From the NCBI GenBank assembly GCA_021849765.1, contig JAJZSM010000010.1, positions 1 to 14,893 of the forward strand: a stretch of 14,893 nt of DNA, given 5' to 3'. This DNA is from Actinomycetes bacterium (lineage in GTDB: Bacteria > Actinomycetota > Acidimicrobiia > Acidimicrobiales > RAAP-2). The stretch's first letter is position 1. Every line of letters starts with the position of its first letter. This document shows, in pieces, positions 14,657 to 14,893 of the stretch. The notes beneath the pieces are model-generated. The model had not been told where the DNA came from, ran no database searches, and saw nothing but the letters and a program-made list of their open reading frames with translations. The translations under genes and the position numbers were made by a program.

Positions 14657-14667
14657 CGCTAGCGATG
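14654..14667. promoter_or_regulatory. 14-bp perfect palindrome CATCGCTAGCGATG, candidate operator
   Basis: The sequence equals its own reverse complement. It starts inside the predicted -10 element of the FakA-like gene, ends with that gene's ATG and lies directly upstream of the rpmB -10 element. A bound dimer would cover both promoters. It could alternatively form a hairpin at an mRNA 5' end, or be chance. Confidence 0.4.
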
Positions 14668-14893
14668 ACGTCCCGCACGAAACTGTCGGCGCAAGACCTG
14701 CGCGCCGCGATGACCACCTTCGCGGGACTGCTTCGCTCGCACAAGGATGTCATCAACCGGCTGAACGTCTTTCCCGTTCCCGACGGCGACACCGGTACGA
14801 ACATGGCCCTCACGGTCGAGTCGGTGGTCGACGCCTTTGGCCCGTTGGCCGACGACGCCTCGATGGACGAAGTGTGCACGGCGATCGCCCGCG
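14665..14893 (+). CDS. fakA: DAK2/FakA-type kinase, N-terminal part (3' end outside window)
   Basis: Only the first 76 codons are present. LRSHKDVINRLNVFPVPDGDTGTNMALT is the signature N-terminus of the FakA/YloV family; Asp40 and Asp42 in PDGDTGTNM are the expected metal/ATP-binding residues of the DAK2 (DhaL-like) domain. In Firmicutes, FakA phosphorylates fatty acids delivered by FakB proteins; actinobacterial members are usually annotated only as DAK2 domain proteins. The rpmB neighbourhood agrees with FakA/YloV rather than with dihydroxyacetone kinase. The ATG at 14665 is chosen as the first Met before the conserved helix, with TAGCAT 8 bases upstream. The C-terminal regulatory domain cannot be checked. 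Confidence 0.82.
   Translation, partial: MTSRTKLSAQDLRAAMTTFAGLLRSHKDVINRLNVFPVPDGDTGTNMALTVESVVDAFGPLADDASMDEVCTAIAR

Overview
The window is GC-rich, densely packed bacterial chromosome, most likely from a high-GC actinobacterium. A member of the Acidimicrobiia is possible, but no marker here settles that. The supporting signs are a homodimer-type glycyl-tRNA synthetase, a GTP-type PEP carboxykinase, a DrrAB-type ABC exporter, tRNA genes without an encoded CCA, frequent GTG starts and many genes that appear to be leaderless. I see no phage, IS element, CRISPR array or pseudogene. No gene-free stretch exceeds about 140 bases.

Left part (1-6627): the 3' end of hemW is followed by glyS. On the opposite strand is a tightly coupled operon: a DrrA-like ATPase, a DrrB-like permease and a hotdog thioesterase, joined by overlapping stop and start codons. 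Divergent from it is dnaG, which overlaps a diverged sigma-70 family gene. This recalls the dnaG-rpoD part of the classical macromolecular synthesis operon, but the sigma factor does not look like a housekeeping one.

Middle part (6628-10153): tRNA-Asn(GUU) and a CAU tRNA (probably elongator Met) are followed by a drug or redox response cassette. A DHA2-family 14-TM exporter and an NADPH:FMN/quinone reductase-like flavoprotein lie on the minus strand. They are divergent from a TetR-family regulator, which is followed by a small secreted four-cysteine protein. The 138-bp divergent control region holds two perfect palindromes, each beside one of the two predicted -10 elements.

Right part (10154-14893): a second MFS-like membrane protein converges on GTP-dependent pckG. 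Divergent from pckG is thiL (thiamine-phosphate kinase). thiL abuts the convergent zinc-ribbon type rpmB, and the two stop codons together form TGATCA. rpmB is divergent from the start of a DAK2/FakA-type kinase gene, which runs off the window. The two predicted -10 elements there overlap, and a perfect 14-bp palindrome covers the kinase start codon.

The most general signal is in the gene starts. Six transcription-unit heads (glyS, the ABC ATPase, dnaG, tetR, the second MFS gene, the FakA-like gene) have a TANNNT hexamer ending 6-8 nt before the start codon and no Shine-Dalgarno sequence. Three others (DHA2 exporter, pckG, rpmB) have clear Shine-Dalgarno sequences. Most of the window is ordinary core chromosome. 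The parts most worth a second look are the divergent sigma factor, the tRNA-adjacent TetR/exporter/reductase cassette and the rpmB/fakA control region. All calls come from reading the sequence and recalling family motifs; no database search was run.
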